A DNA stretch of 64,000 bases from the NCBI RefSeq assembly GCF_018070025.1, contig NZ_JAGPYQ010000002.1:62001-126000 (forward strand), read 5' to 3'. Below the pieces are notes generated by a model that saw only the letters and a list, made by a program, of their open reading frames with translations, was not told the origin of the DNA and did not search any database. Source of the DNA: Streptomyces liliiviolaceus (lineage in GTDB: Bacteria > Actinomycetota > Actinomycetes > Streptomycetales > Streptomycetaceae). This document shows positions 1 through 10,959 of this stretch, one piece after another; positions within the stretch are counted from its first letter, which is position 1; each line of letters begins with the position of its first letter. A program made the position numbers and the translations under genes.

Positions 1-2353
<2,353 letters not shown>

Positions 2354-2459
2354 TCATCGGGCAGAACTATGTTGTCCCACCACATGTGCGCCTGACCTGC
2401 GTCTTCCTACGGTGTGCCGATACGTCCCCGTCCCCACCGAACACCCGGAAGTGGTGCAC

Positions 2460-3881
2460 ATGGCATCCGCAGCGACCGCTCCCCCACCACCAGCCTCGAC
2501 ACCACCCGGCAGCCTCAAGCGCATCGTCGCCGCGAGCCTGATCGGCACCACCATCGAGTGGTACGACTTCTTCCTCTACGGATCCGCCGCCGCGCTCGTC
2601 TTCAACAAGCTCTTCTTCCCGGGCTCCGACCCGCTCGTCGGGACCCTGCTGTCGTTCCTGACGTACGCGGTGGGGTTCGCCGCCAGGCCGCTCGGGGCAC
2701 TGGTCTTCGGGCACTACGGCGACCGGCTCGGCCGTAAGAAGCTCCTGGTCCTGAGTTTGCTGCTGATGGGCGGGGCGACCTTCGCGATCGGGCTGCTGCC
2801 CACGCACGCGACCATCGGCACGGCGGCCCCGGTGCTGCTGACCGTGCTGCGCCTGGTGCAGGGCTTCGCGCTGGGCGGGGAGTGGGGCGGCGCCGTACTG
2901 CTGGTGTCGGAGCACGGGGACGCGCGGCGACGCGGTTTCTGGGCCTCGTGGCCGCAGACCGGCGCGCCCGCCGGACAACTGCTGGCGACGGGGGTGCTGT
3001 CGCTGCTGACGGCCCTGCTCTCGGACGCCGCGTTCACCGCCTGGGGCTGGCGCATACCCTTCCTGCTGTCGGGCGTGCTCGTCATGGTCGGTCTGTGGAT
3101 ACGTCTGTCCGTCGACGAATCGCCCGTCTTCAAGGCCGCTCTGGCCCAGGCCGAGGCCCGCAGGTCAGTCGAGGACGGGGGCGCCGAGAAGCTGCCACTG
3201 GTCTCCGTGCTGCGCCACCACTGGCGGGACGTCCTCATCGCGATGGGCGCGCGCATGGCGGAGAACATCAGCTACTACGTGATCACCGCGTTCATCCTCG
3301 TGTACGCCACTACGTCCACCGGGCTGTCCAAGCAGACCGCGCTCAACGCGGTGCTCATCGCCTCCGCGGTGCACTTCGCGGCGATCCCGGCGTGGGGCGC
3401 CCTGTCCGACCGGGTCGGCCGCCGTCCGGTGTATCTGCTGGGCGCGGCCGGTATCGGGCTGTGGATGTTCCCGTTCTTCGCGCTCATCGACACGGGGAGC
3501 TTCGGGGACCTGATCCTCGCTGTGACCGTGGGGCTGGTCCTGCACGGAGCCATGTACGCGCCGCAGGCCGCGTTCTTCTCGGAGATGTTCGCGACCCGCA
3601 TGCGGTACTCCGGGGCTTCGATCGGCGCGCAGTTCTCGTCGGTCGCCGCGGGCGCGCCCGCACCGCTCATCGCCACCGCGCTGCTGGCGGACTACGACAG
3701 CTCGACCCCGATCGCCCTGTACGTGATCGGGGCGGCCGTGCTGACCCTGATCGCCGTGGGTGTGGCGAAGGAGACCCGCCACCGGGACCTCGCGGACGTC
3801 GACGGGGAGGCGGAGAGGGAAGCGGCGGAGGCGGCGGAGGGCGTGAAGGATTCCCGGCCCGCGGACGCCCGTACCGTCTGA
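2460..3881 (+). CDS. MFS transporter, metabolite:H+ symporter (MHS) family
   Basis: A 473-residue, twelve-helix proton symporter of the cytoplasmic membrane. It opens with LKRIVAASLIGTTIEWYDFFLYG, the hallmark first helix of MHS permeases (shikimate, proline, 2-oxoglutarate transporters). GHYGDRLGRKKLL in the loop between helices 2 and 3 and DRVGRRP in the central loop are the two MFS signature loops. Start ATG 2460 was chosen because GGAAG lies 8 bases upstream and the residues before it are Pro-rich and non-conserved. The next genes are a PucR-type regulator and 3-hydroxybutyrate dehydrogenase, so the substrate may be a small carboxylate such as hydroxybutyrate. That is inference; MHS substrates cannot be read from sequence. 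Confidence 0.88.
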   Translation: MASAATAPPPPASTPPGSLKRIVAASLIGTTIEWYDFFLYGSAAALVFNKLFFPGSDPLVGTLLSFLTYAVGFAARPLGALVFGHYGDRLGRKKLLVLSLLLMGGATFAIGLLPTHATIGTAAPVLLTVLRLVQGFALGGEWGGAVLLVSEHGDARRRGFWASWPQTGAPAGQLLATGVLSLLTALLSDAAFTAWGWRIPFLLSGVLVMVGLWIRLSVDESPVFKAALAQAEARRSVEDGGAEKLPLVSVLRHHWRDVLIAMGARMAENISYYVITAFILVYATTSTGLSKQTALNAVLIASAVHFAAIPAWGALSDRVGRRPVYLLGAAGIGLWMFPFFALIDTGSFGDLILAVTVGLVLHGAMYAPQAAFFSEMFATRMRYSGASIGAQFSSVAAGAPAPLIATALLADYDSSTPIALYVIGAAVLTLIAVGVAKETRHRDLADVDGEAEREAAEAAEGVKDSRPADARTV

Positions 3882-3951
3882 GCAGCGGCTGAGCACCTGT
3901 TGAGCAGCGGCCGCACCGACCCGGCATCGTCCGAGCCGTTGTGCGACGACC

Positions 3952-3981
3952 GACCCCCGCGCGCCCGTGTGTGCGGGGGTC
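3952..3981. terminator. Bidirectional hairpin terminator between convergent genes
   Basis: GACCCCCGC (3952-3960) pairs perfectly with GCGGGGGTC (3973-3981) around a 12-base loop. It lies between the converging permease and PucR genes and overlaps the PucR stop codon. There is no T-tract, which is usual for Streptomyces. Confidence 0.6.
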
Positions 3982-5914
3982 AGTGCCGTCCGGGAGGCGT
4001 CGCGGACGACAACCGGTGCAGTCGCAGGGCGAGCTGGATCTCCAGCGCGCGGGCCGGGCTCTGCCACTCGGGTCCGAGCAGCCGGCCGACCCGCTCCAGG
4101 CGCTGCGCGACCGTGTTGACGTGGACGTGCAGTTCGTCCTTGGTACGCGCCGGGCTCATCCCGCAGGCGAAGTACGCGTCGAGGGTGCGCAGGAGATCCG
4201 TGCCGCGCTTCTCGTCGTAACCGACGACCTGGCCGATGGTGCGCTCGACGAAGCCGGGGATGTCCCTGCTGCCGGCCAGCAGCAGCCCCAGAAACCCGAA
4301 GTCCTCGGCGGCGGCGCCGTCCCCCGGGCGGCCGAGGAGCCGCAGCGCGTCGAGGCACCGCTGCCCCTCGGCGTAGGCCTCGGCCACGGTCTCCGGGCGC
4401 ACGGCGAGATCCCGGACGGGCGCGGAGGCCCCGACGGTGACCGCCTCGTGCACGGCCGTGCCCAGATCTCTCGCCGTGCGGCGGGCCAGCTCCGTCGCGG
4501 TCTCGCCGGGGCCGAGGGGCAGCAGCAGGACGGTGCCTCCGTCGCGGGCCGCGGCGAGTCCGTGCCGGGTGGCGGCGAGGTGGGACGCCGCGGACCCCAG
4601 TCTGCGCCGGGCGGCCGCCTCCTGGTCGGCGTCCGCCACCGGGCTGTCCAGGCGGGCGGCGAGCACCACGTGGACGGAGTCGAGGTCGGCGTCGAAGCGG
4701 GCCGCGCGCTCGCGCAGCAGCCGGGGATCGCGGTCGCGGGCGTCGAGCAGATCGTCCAGCAGCTCGCCGCGGACGCGCTGTTCGGCCTCGGCGGCCGAAC
4801 GCCGGGCCAGCAGCAGGAGCGAGGTGACCATGGCGGCGCGCTCCAGGGTGCGCTGGTCGACGGGGTCGAGGCCCGGCTGGCCGTCCAGCACGAGTGCGCC
4901 GAGCAGTTCTCCGCCGGCGGCGACGGCGGCGATCCAGTCGTCCCCGTGGCGGACGGCGTGGCCCTCGGCCCGTGACATCTCGACCGCGTCGCCGGGTGCC
5001 GTTCCCGCGTCGGCGAAGCGCACGGTGCCGTCGAGGACCTGGGAGACCGCGGCGGACACGTCGTGGACCCCGCCACCCCGCAGGACGAGCTCGGCGAGCC
5101 GGTCGTGGACGTCCGAGGCCCGCTCGATGACCCCGCTGCGGTCCCCGATGATCTCGTTGGCCCGCTCCAGGTCCGCCAGTGTCTGACGGGTCTCGGTGAG
5201 CAGGTTCGCGGCGTCGATGGCGGCCGCCGCCAGGGCCGCGAACGAGCCGAGCAGCGCGATCTCCTGCCGCTCGAAGACCCGCGCCCGGCGGTCGGCGGCG
5301 AAGAGCACACCGATGACGTGCGGGCCGAGCGTGAGGGGCACGCCGAGGATCGCCACCAGCCCCTCGTCCCGGACCCCCGCGTCGATCGTCAGCGTGTGCC
5401 GGAAGCGGTCGTCCCGGAAATAGTCGTCGGTGACGTAGGGCCGGGCCGTCTGGGCGACGAGCCCGCCCAGCCCCTCCCCCATGCCCAGGCGCAGCTGCTG
5501 GAAGCGCGCCGCGACCGAGCCCTCGGTGACCCGCATGTACGTGTCGCCCCGCGCCGGGTCGTTCAGGCTGAGGTACGCGACGTCCGTGCTCAGCAGCGAG
5601 CGGGCGCGCTGCACGATCGCCTGGAGCACGGCGTCGAGGTCGCGCAGTCCCGCCAGGTCGTGGGCCGTCTCGAAGAGCGCGGACAGCTCGGCCTCGCGTC
5701 TGCGGCGCCCCTCCATCTCGGAGCGCACACGCAGGGCGAGATCCTTGGCGCCCTCAAGAGCGGCGATCCGGTCGGCGGCCATGCCGTCCGCACGGGCGAG
5801 CAGCACCGGCTGCTCGTACGCGTCGGCGGACGCGCCCCTGGCCAGCAGTTTCAGGAACGGCGTCTCCGCGCTCGCCTCGGAGCGCCCGGCCGACCTCGAT
5901 TGATCACGGAACAT
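3980..5914 (-). CDS. GAF-domain transcriptional regulator of the PucR/CdaR family
   Basis: A 644-residue cytosolic regulator. A central GAF domain (about residues 75-230, AYLSLNDPARGDTYMRVTEGSV onward) probably binds a small metabolite. The C-terminus ends in the PucR helix-turn-helix (TLDAYFACGMSPARTKDELH, then VHVNTVAQRLERV), the DNA-binding part of this family. Start ATG 5914 is preferred: a TAATCC -10 box sits 8 bases upstream, fitting a leaderless transcript. GTG 5938 would add eight residues. The position between a permease and bdhA suggests it senses their substrate. Members of this architecture are often annotated only as helix-turn-helix domain proteins, and the effector is unknown. 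Confidence 0.88.
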   Translation of the reverse strand: MFRDQSRSAGRSEASAETPFLKLLARGASADAYEQPVLLARADGMAADRIAALEGAKDLALRVRSEMEGRRRREAELSALFETAHDLAGLRDLDAVLQAIVQRARSLLSTDVAYLSLNDPARGDTYMRVTEGSVAARFQQLRLGMGEGLGGLVAQTARPYVTDDYFRDDRFRHTLTIDAGVRDEGLVAILGVPLTLGPHVIGVLFAADRRARVFERQEIALLGSFAALAAAAIDAANLLTETRQTLADLERANEIIGDRSGVIERASDVHDRLAELVLRGGGVHDVSAAVSQVLDGTVRFADAGTAPGDAVEMSRAEGHAVRHGDDWIAAVAAGGELLGALVLDGQPGLDPVDQRTLERAAMVTSLLLLARRSAAEAEQRVRGELLDDLLDARDRDPRLLRERAARFDADLDSVHVVLAARLDSPVADADQEAAARRRLGSAASHLAATRHGLAAARDGGTVLLLPLGPGETATELARRTARDLGTAVHEAVTVGASAPVRDLAVRPETVAEAYAEGQRCLDALRLLGRPGDGAAAEDFGFLGLLLAGSRDIPGFVERTIGQVVGYDEKRGTDLLRTLDAYFACGMSPARTKDELHVHVNTVAQRLERVGRLLGPEWQSPARALEIQLALRLHRLSSATPPGRH

Positions 5915-5972
5915 GTCCACCAGGATTACCCGTCGCACCGACAGCCTGACCAGCCCTGTGGATAACTCGCGC

Positions 5973-6773
5973 TCAGTGCGCGGTCCAGCCGCCGTCGAGC
6001 ACCAGCGAGGTGCCGGTGACGAAGGACGCGGCCGGGCCGCACAGGTACGCCACGGCCTCGGCGACCTCCTCGGGCTCGATGAGGCGTTTGACGGCGCTGT
6101 CCTTCAGCAGGATCTCCGTCAGCACCCGTTCCCGCGGTATTCCGTGGGCGGCCGCCTGGTCGGTGAGCTGTTTCTCGACCAGGGGTGTGCGCACATAGGC
6201 GGGGTTCACACAGTTCGAGGTGACTCCATGGGGTGCGCCTTCGAGTGCCGCCGTCTTGGAGAGGCCCTCCAGGCCGTGTTTTGCCGCCACATAGGCCGAC
6301 TTGAAGGCGGAGGCGCGGAGCCCATGGACGGAGGACACATTGACGATGCGGCCCCACCCCTGCCCGTACATGTGTGGCAGCGCCCCACGGATGAGGCGGA
6401 ACGGTGCCTCCAGCATCACGGTCAGCACGGTGTGGAAGGTGTCGGGCGGGAAGTCCTCGATGGGGCGCACCAGTTGCAGTCCGGCGTTGTTGACGAGGAT
6501 GTCGGTGCCCGCCGCGGCGGATTCCGCCGCGTCCAGGTCGGTGAGGTCGAGGAGGTGCGGCTCGACGGTTCCCGCGAGGCCGCGGGCCCGTTCGGCGAGT
6601 GTCTCCAGTCCCCCCGCCTGCCGGTCGACCGCCCGCACCTTCGCACCGGCCGCGGCGAGCCGCAGCGCGCACGCGCGGCCGATACCGCCCGCGGCGCCGG
6701 TGACGAGGGCGGTACGGCCGCCGAGGTCGAAGGAGGGGGCCTGGGGGCCTGCGAGGACGCTGCGGGCGGTCAT
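5973..6773 (-). CDS. bdhA: 3-hydroxybutyrate dehydrogenase (SDR family)
   Basis: Converts D-3-hydroxybutyrate to acetoacetate with NAD+, feeding short-chain acids or polyhydroxybutyrate breakdown products into central metabolism. The 266-residue protein has the SDR cofactor motif TGAAGGIG (25-32), NNAG (95-98), catalytic S147/S148 in NVSSVHG, and Y161-x3-K165 in YVAAKHG. The run HGLRASAFKSAYVAAKHG and the C-terminal VTGTSLVLDGGWTAH closely match bacterial 3-hydroxybutyrate dehydrogenases rather than generic ketoreductases. ATG 6773 is preceded at 6 bases by TAGGGT, so the message is probably leaderless. It follows the PucR-type regulator on the same strand after a gap of about 60 bp, suggesting co-regulation. 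Confidence 0.88.
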   Translation of the reverse strand: MTARSVLAGPQAPSFDLGGRTALVTGAAGGIGRACALRLAAAGAKVRAVDRQAGGLETLAERARGLAGTVEPHLLDLTDLDAAESAAAGTDILVNNAGLQLVRPIEDFPPDTFHTVLTVMLEAPFRLIRGALPHMYGQGWGRIVNVSSVHGLRASAFKSAYVAAKHGLEGLSKTAALEGAPHGVTSNCVNPAYVRTPLVEKQLTDQAAAHGIPRERVLTEILLKDSAVKRLIEPEEVAEAVAYLCGPAASFVTGTSLVLDGGWTAH

Positions 6774-6833
6774 GCTCCGACCCTAGGGAGCCCCTCCAGC
6801 TCGACCCATGTGGTCACAACCCACACTTCGCCG

Positions 6834-7307
6834 TCAGGTCGTGGGGTCGAACCACGTGGGCTCGTCGGACAGCGCTTGCTTGATCCGGATCAGCCCGTGC
6901 TCGTTCAGCTCCGGCAGCGCGTCCACGGCGAACCAGGCGACCTCCAGCGACTCGTCGTCGTTGACACGGGCCTCGCCGCCGACGGCCCGGCACCGGATGG
7001 TGATGTCCATGAACTGGCAGATGTCGCCGTTGGGGTACGTGATGGGCTTCAGGGCCTGGACGAGCACGACGCGCTCGGCGACGCACCGTACGCCCGTCTC
7101 CTCGTAGACCTCACGGACGGCACAGGCGGCGGGCTGCTCCCCCGGGTCCGACATTCCGGCGATGACGGCCCACTTGCCGGTGTCGACCCGGCGCCCGAGC
7201 AGGACCCTGTCCTCGTCGTCGAAGACGACGGCGGTGACTCCGGGAAGCCACAGCAGCTGCTGTCCGGCGGTGGCCCGGATCGTACGGATGAAGTCAGGAG
7301 TAGCCAT
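6834..7307 (-). CDS. Nudix hydrolase
   Basis: A 157-residue Nudix-fold pyrophosphohydrolase. The Nudix box is perfect: G-x5-E-x7-REVYEETGV within GMSDPGEQPAACAVREVYEE, which binds the catalytic Mg2+. QQLLWLPGVTAVVFDDEDRVLLGRR is the usual first strand region, and EVAWFAVDALPEL is a typical C-terminal segment. The substrate cannot be deduced. Start ATG 7307 has TAGGGT six bases upstream, so the transcript is likely leaderless. It lies between bdhA and lnt on the same strand with no functional link evident. Confidence 0.9.
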   Translation of the reverse strand: MATPDFIRTIRATAGQQLLWLPGVTAVVFDDEDRVLLGRRVDTGKWAVIAGMSDPGEQPAACAVREVYEETGVRCVAERVVLVQALKPITYPNGDICQFMDITIRCRAVGGEARVNDDESLEVAWFAVDALPELNEHGLIRIKQALSDEPTWFDPTT

Positions 7308-7333
7308 GGACCGACCCTAACGGGCCGGTCGGG

Positions 7334-8947
7334 TCACCCTGCCGCGTTCCGGCGTCCGCGTACGGCCGAGGTCACCGCCCAGCCGAGTCCGCCCGCCGCG
7401 ATCAGGACCAGCACCATCTCGGGCGCGATGCCGAGGCGGGTGGCGGGGGTCTCGGAGGACCGCAGCGGGACCTTCTGGACGAGGGAGTCGGCCACGAACA
7501 TGCCGGTGCGCTGGGTGATCTCCCCGTCCGGCATGATCATGGCGCTGACACCGCTGGTCACCGGGACGGTGACGGTCCGGCTGTGCTCGACGGCCCGGAT
7601 GCGGGACATGGCGAGCTGCTGGTAGGTCATCTCGCTGCGGTCGAACGTGGCGTTGTTGCTCGGTACGGAGATGATCTGGGCGCCGTGGGTGACGGTGTCG
7701 CGCACGGCCCAGTCGAAGGCGGCCTCGTAACAGGTCGCGAGGCCGACCTCGGTACCCGCCATGGTGAACACGCCCGGCTCGTCGCCCCGGCTGAAGTCCT
7801 GGCGGACCATGGAGGTCCAGTTCTCGTTGATGGCACCGAGGAGCGAGCGCATCGGGAGGTACTCGCCGAACGGCTGGACCTGCCGCTTGTCGTAGGTGGC
7901 GCCGGGGCCCTTCACCGGGTCCCACAGGATCTGCTCGTTGTAGAGCTTGCCGTCCTTCTCCACGACACCGCCGACCGAGATGGGCGCGCCGATGGCCCGG
8001 GCCGCCTTGTCGATCACTGCGTAGGCGTCGGGGTTGCGGAACGGGTCGATGTCCGAGGAGTTCTCCGGCCACAGCACGAAGTCGGGCTGGGCCGCCTTGC
8101 CCGCCTTGACCCGCGCGGCCAGCCGCTCGGTCTCCCGTGCGTGGTGGTCGAGGACGGCACGGCGCTGGGAGTTGAAGTCGAGTCCCGCGCGCGGGACGTT
8201 GCCCTGGATGACGGCGACGGTCGCGGTGCCGTCCTCGGCACTGTCGCTGACCAGGGTGCGTGCGGCGAGGGCGCCCGCCACGGGGAGGACGAGAGCGAGC
8301 AGGGCCACCGCGGCGGCTCCCCGGCGTACGACACGGGTGCGCCGCACTTCGAGGCCCAGGCGGACGGTCTCGTACAGGCCGAAGCCGCACAGGACGACCG
8401 CGAAACCGAGCACGGGGGTGCCGCCCACCGCCGCGAGCGGCAGGAAGACCCCGTCGGCCTGGCCGAAGGCGATCTTGCCCCAGGGGAAGCCGCCGAACGG
8501 CACACGCGCGCGTGCCGCCTCGCCTGCGATCCACAGGGCGGCGGCCCACAGCGGCCGGCCGGGCAGCTTCGACACGGCCGCGATACCGGCGCCGACGAGC
8601 GCGACGTACACCGCCTCGATGGCGACGAGCGCCAGCCACGGTCCGGGGCCGACCTCGACGCCGGTCCACACGAGCAACGGCAGCAGGAAGCCGAGGCCGA
8701 AGAGGTAGCCGAGGCCGAGGGCCGCCTTCCAGGTGCGGCCGTGCAGGCACCAGGCGAAGATCGCGAAGGCCGGCAGGGCCAGCCACCACAGGGTGCGCGG
8801 CGGGAAACTGACGTACAGCAGCACCCCGGAGAGTGCCGCGGCGGCGGCCGGAAGCAGCCGTCGTGCCAGGCGAACCGTGCGCGAAACGGGCCGGTCCTGC
8901 GGTTCGAGCTGTTCCGGCTCGTCTACGGGGGTCGCTGTGGCGGTCAC
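7334..8947 (-). CDS. lnt: Apolipoprotein N-acyltransferase
   Basis: Transfers a third acyl chain to the N-terminal cysteine of lipoproteins on the outer face of the membrane. The 537-residue protein starts with about seven hydrophobic segments (residues 30-240), then a nitrilase-like domain with the catalytic triad visible: E in LWPENSSDIDPF, K in YDKRQVQPFGEYLP and C in GLATCYEAAFDW. One hydrophobic segment closes the protein (MVLVLIAAGGLGWAVTSAV). GTG 8947 is supported by TAGACT six bases upstream (leaderless). Streptomycetes often carry two lnt paralogues; whether this is Lnt1 or Lnt2 cannot be told here. No ppm1-type mannosyl transferase is adjacent, unlike in mycobacteria. Confidence 0.93.
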   Translation of the reverse strand: MTATATPVDEPEQLEPQDRPVSRTVRLARRLLPAAAAALSGVLLYVSFPPRTLWWLALPAFAIFAWCLHGRTWKAALGLGYLFGLGFLLPLLVWTGVEVGPGPWLALVAIEAVYVALVGAGIAAVSKLPGRPLWAAALWIAGEAARARVPFGGFPWGKIAFGQADGVFLPLAAVGGTPVLGFAVVLCGFGLYETVRLGLEVRRTRVVRRGAAAVALLALVLPVAGALAARTLVSDSAEDGTATVAVIQGNVPRAGLDFNSQRRAVLDHHARETERLAARVKAGKAAQPDFVLWPENSSDIDPFRNPDAYAVIDKAARAIGAPISVGGVVEKDGKLYNEQILWDPVKGPGATYDKRQVQPFGEYLPMRSLLGAINENWTSMVRQDFSRGDEPGVFTMAGTEVGLATCYEAAFDWAVRDTVTHGAQIISVPSNNATFDRSEMTYQQLAMSRIRAVEHSRTVTVPVTSGVSAMIMPDGEITQRTGMFVADSLVQKVPLRSSETPATRLGIAPEMVLVLIAAGGLGWAVTSAVRGRRNAAG

Positions 8948-9200
8948 CCGGGGAGTCTACGGCGCCTGACCACGGCACCGACAGCGCGGCCCCCGGCTCC
9001 CGACCAGGCTCCGGCCGGGTACCGGCGAGGCACTGACCGGGTGTTCACCCCTCACTTGCCGCATCGTTTCTGCGCAACTCGTCCACAAACCGGCGCATCA
9101 CCCGTTACGGTGTGCCGGAGCCTTCGACGTACGGGCCGTTTCCGGCCGGGCGGTCGGGGCCCGTCACAGGTCGGGGGGCGTCGGGGTGGGGTCCACGGGG

Positions 9201-10226
9201 ATGACTTCGGCGACCGGTCCGGCGTCGGCGCACGACAGACGCAGCGCTTCGGACGCGACGGGTGTCGCGGTGCTCGGAGCGTGCGCCGCCTGGTCCCTGA
9301 TCACCGCCGCGGTGCACGGCGGGCGGCCCGAGGGGGTCCTGCTCGCGGTGCTCGCCGTGGCCGCCGGCTACGCGGTGGGGCGGATCTGCGGCGAACTGCT
9401 GCCGGTCGCCGTGCCCACCGCGGGCGCGTTCGCCGGGCTCGGGCTCGCCGTGGCCGCGCCGCACATCAATCCGGGCAGCCAGGCGACCTCACCGCTCGGG
9501 CAGACCGGCGCGACCGCCGCGCTGCTCACCCTCTCCGCGGGCGCCGCGTGCTGTGCGGCCTGGGCGGCGCGCCCGCCGGGACTGCGGCTCGCCCTGCGGC
9601 TGCTGGCCGCAGGCATCGCGGTCACCGCGGCCGTCCTGGGATCGACGTCCGGCTTCGTCGCCTGCCTGGGAGTGCTGCTCTGCTCGCTCGCCGCCGACCG
9701 TATGCGCCGCCGCGCGGTGGGGCTCGGCGGTCTCGCGCTCGCCGTGGCCCTGGTGACCGGCGCGACCTGGGCCGCGGCCGAGGACGTACTGCCGGACGGT
9801 CTGACCTCGGCCCTGGAGGGACAGCTCACCCAGCACCGGGTACTGCTGTGGCACGACGCGCTCGACATGGCGGCCCGGGAACCGGGGCTGGGCATCGGCC
9901 CCGGACGCTTCGCGGAGCTGAGCCCGACCGTCACACAGACGCTGCCGCCCGACGGCAAACCCCACTCGGCGCCGTTCCAGCAGGCAGCCGAGCAGGGGGT
10001 CCTGGGCATGGTCCTGCTCGCCGCGGTGTTCGGCTGGGTCCTGTACGCCCTGTGGAGGTCACCGCGCCCCACTCCGGTCGTCCTCACCGCGGGCGCCGCC
10101 CTGGCGGCGCTGGCCGCGATCGCCGCGGTCGGCAACGCCCTGAGCTTCACGACGGTCACGGCGGGTGCGGGCCTGCTCGCGGGCCTGGCCACAGCGCGTC
10201 CCGCGCCGACCGTCCCCACGGAGTAG
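9201..10226 (+). CDS. O-antigen ligase-like polytopic membrane protein
   Basis: A roughly 341-residue membrane protein with nine or ten hydrophobic segments. One large loop (near residues 205-275) contains HRVLLWHDALDMAAREPGLG, PGRFAELSP and HSAPFQQAAEQGVLG. That pattern, WxxAL..ax.pllGvGpgxF followed by HNxxlqxxxExGxxG, is the Wzy_C/O-antigen ligase signature. Such proteins polymerise or attach lipid-linked glycans on the outer membrane face; in a monoderm the acceptor is unknown. ATG 9201 was chosen; GTG 9186 would add five residues. The 250 bp upstream, shared divergently with lnt, shows no further feature. The ligase function is inference from the loop motif. Confidence 0.78.
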   Translation: MTSATGPASAHDRRSASDATGVAVLGACAAWSLITAAVHGGRPEGVLLAVLAVAAGYAVGRICGELLPVAVPTAGAFAGLGLAVAAPHINPGSQATSPLGQTGATAALLTLSAGAACCAAWAARPPGLRLALRLLAAGIAVTAAVLGSTSGFVACLGVLLCSLAADRMRRRAVGLGGLALAVALVTGATWAAAEDVLPDGLTSALEGQLTQHRVLLWHDALDMAAREPGLGIGPGRFAELSPTVTQTLPPDGKPHSAPFQQAAEQGVLGMVLLAAVFGWVLYALWRSPRPTPVVLTAGAALAALAAIAAVGNALSFTTVTAGAGLLAGLATARPAPTVPTE

Positions 10227-10294
10227 CGGACGCACCCGCCCGGGAGAGCCCTTCCGGAGGGGACGGTCCGTACGGCGTCAGCGGTGTGACGGCG

Positions 10295-10852
10295 TCAGTG
10301 GGTCCGGCCCATGGCGGCGATCCTCAGCCGGTCGCGGATCACCCGCACGGCCGCCTCCGCGTTGTCCACCGTGATGGTGAACGTGTGCCCGTCGCCCAGG
10401 AGGAGCACCAGCCCCTCACCGCGTCGGACGACCACGGCGGTTCCCTGGTCGGGCCGCCAGCGGTAACCCCAGCCGCCCCACTGCCGCGGGGTGACCCGGG
10501 GCGCGAAGTCGGCTCCGGTGATGTTCGACAGCGGGATGCGGCGGCGCGGGACACCCATGTGGCCGCAGCGCACTTCGAGGCACTCCTTGTCGACCTTCAC
10601 GGCCACGTGCACGAACGCCAGCGTCCCGAAGAGGACGAGGAGCCCCGCCGCGATGCAGCCGACCACCGACATGGCGAGGGCGGCGATGCCCGACGTCCAG
10701 GTCGAGTCGACGGCCAGCTGGATGCCCAGGGCCAGGCAGGCGGCGCCGATGCTCGCGAGCAGCCACTGCATGCGGTTGGACGCGCGGCCGTGCCAGACCT
10801 CGGTATGCGGGGCGTCGGCAGCGCCCTGTTCGCCGTGGGGGTGGTCCGTCAT
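10295..10852 (-). CDS. Membrane protein with PH-like domain, function unknown
   Basis: A 185-residue protein with two hydrophobic segments (about residues 28-50 and 55-85: MQWLLASIGAACLALGIQLAV and IAALAMSVVGCIAAGLLVLFG). A cytosolic beta-rich domain follows (VDKECLEVRCGHMGVPRRRIPLSNI, later GEGLVLLLGDGHTFTITVDNAEAA). The organisation resembles the bPH-type membrane proteins common in actinobacteria. ATG 10852 is chosen because TACGCT lies seven bases upstream, which fits a leaderless promoter; GTG codons further upstream are open. It faces the O-antigen-ligase-like gene tail to tail. No role can be assigned. Confidence 0.75.
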   Translation of the reverse strand: MTDHPHGEQGAADAPHTEVWHGRASNRMQWLLASIGAACLALGIQLAVDSTWTSGIAALAMSVVGCIAAGLLVLFGTLAFVHVAVKVDKECLEVRCGHMGVPRRRIPLSNITGADFAPRVTPRQWGGWGYRWRPDQGTAVVVRRGEGLVLLLGDGHTFTITVDNAEAAVRVIRDRLRIAAMGRTH

Positions 10853-10959
10853 GCCAATGAGCGTACTCACGTTCCGCAGCGGGGGCACCTGATCGCGGAC
10901 GGTGACCGTCGCGCGTGGAGGCGAAGCCTCCGCCGGGCGGGCGCCGCCGCGCGCCCGGG

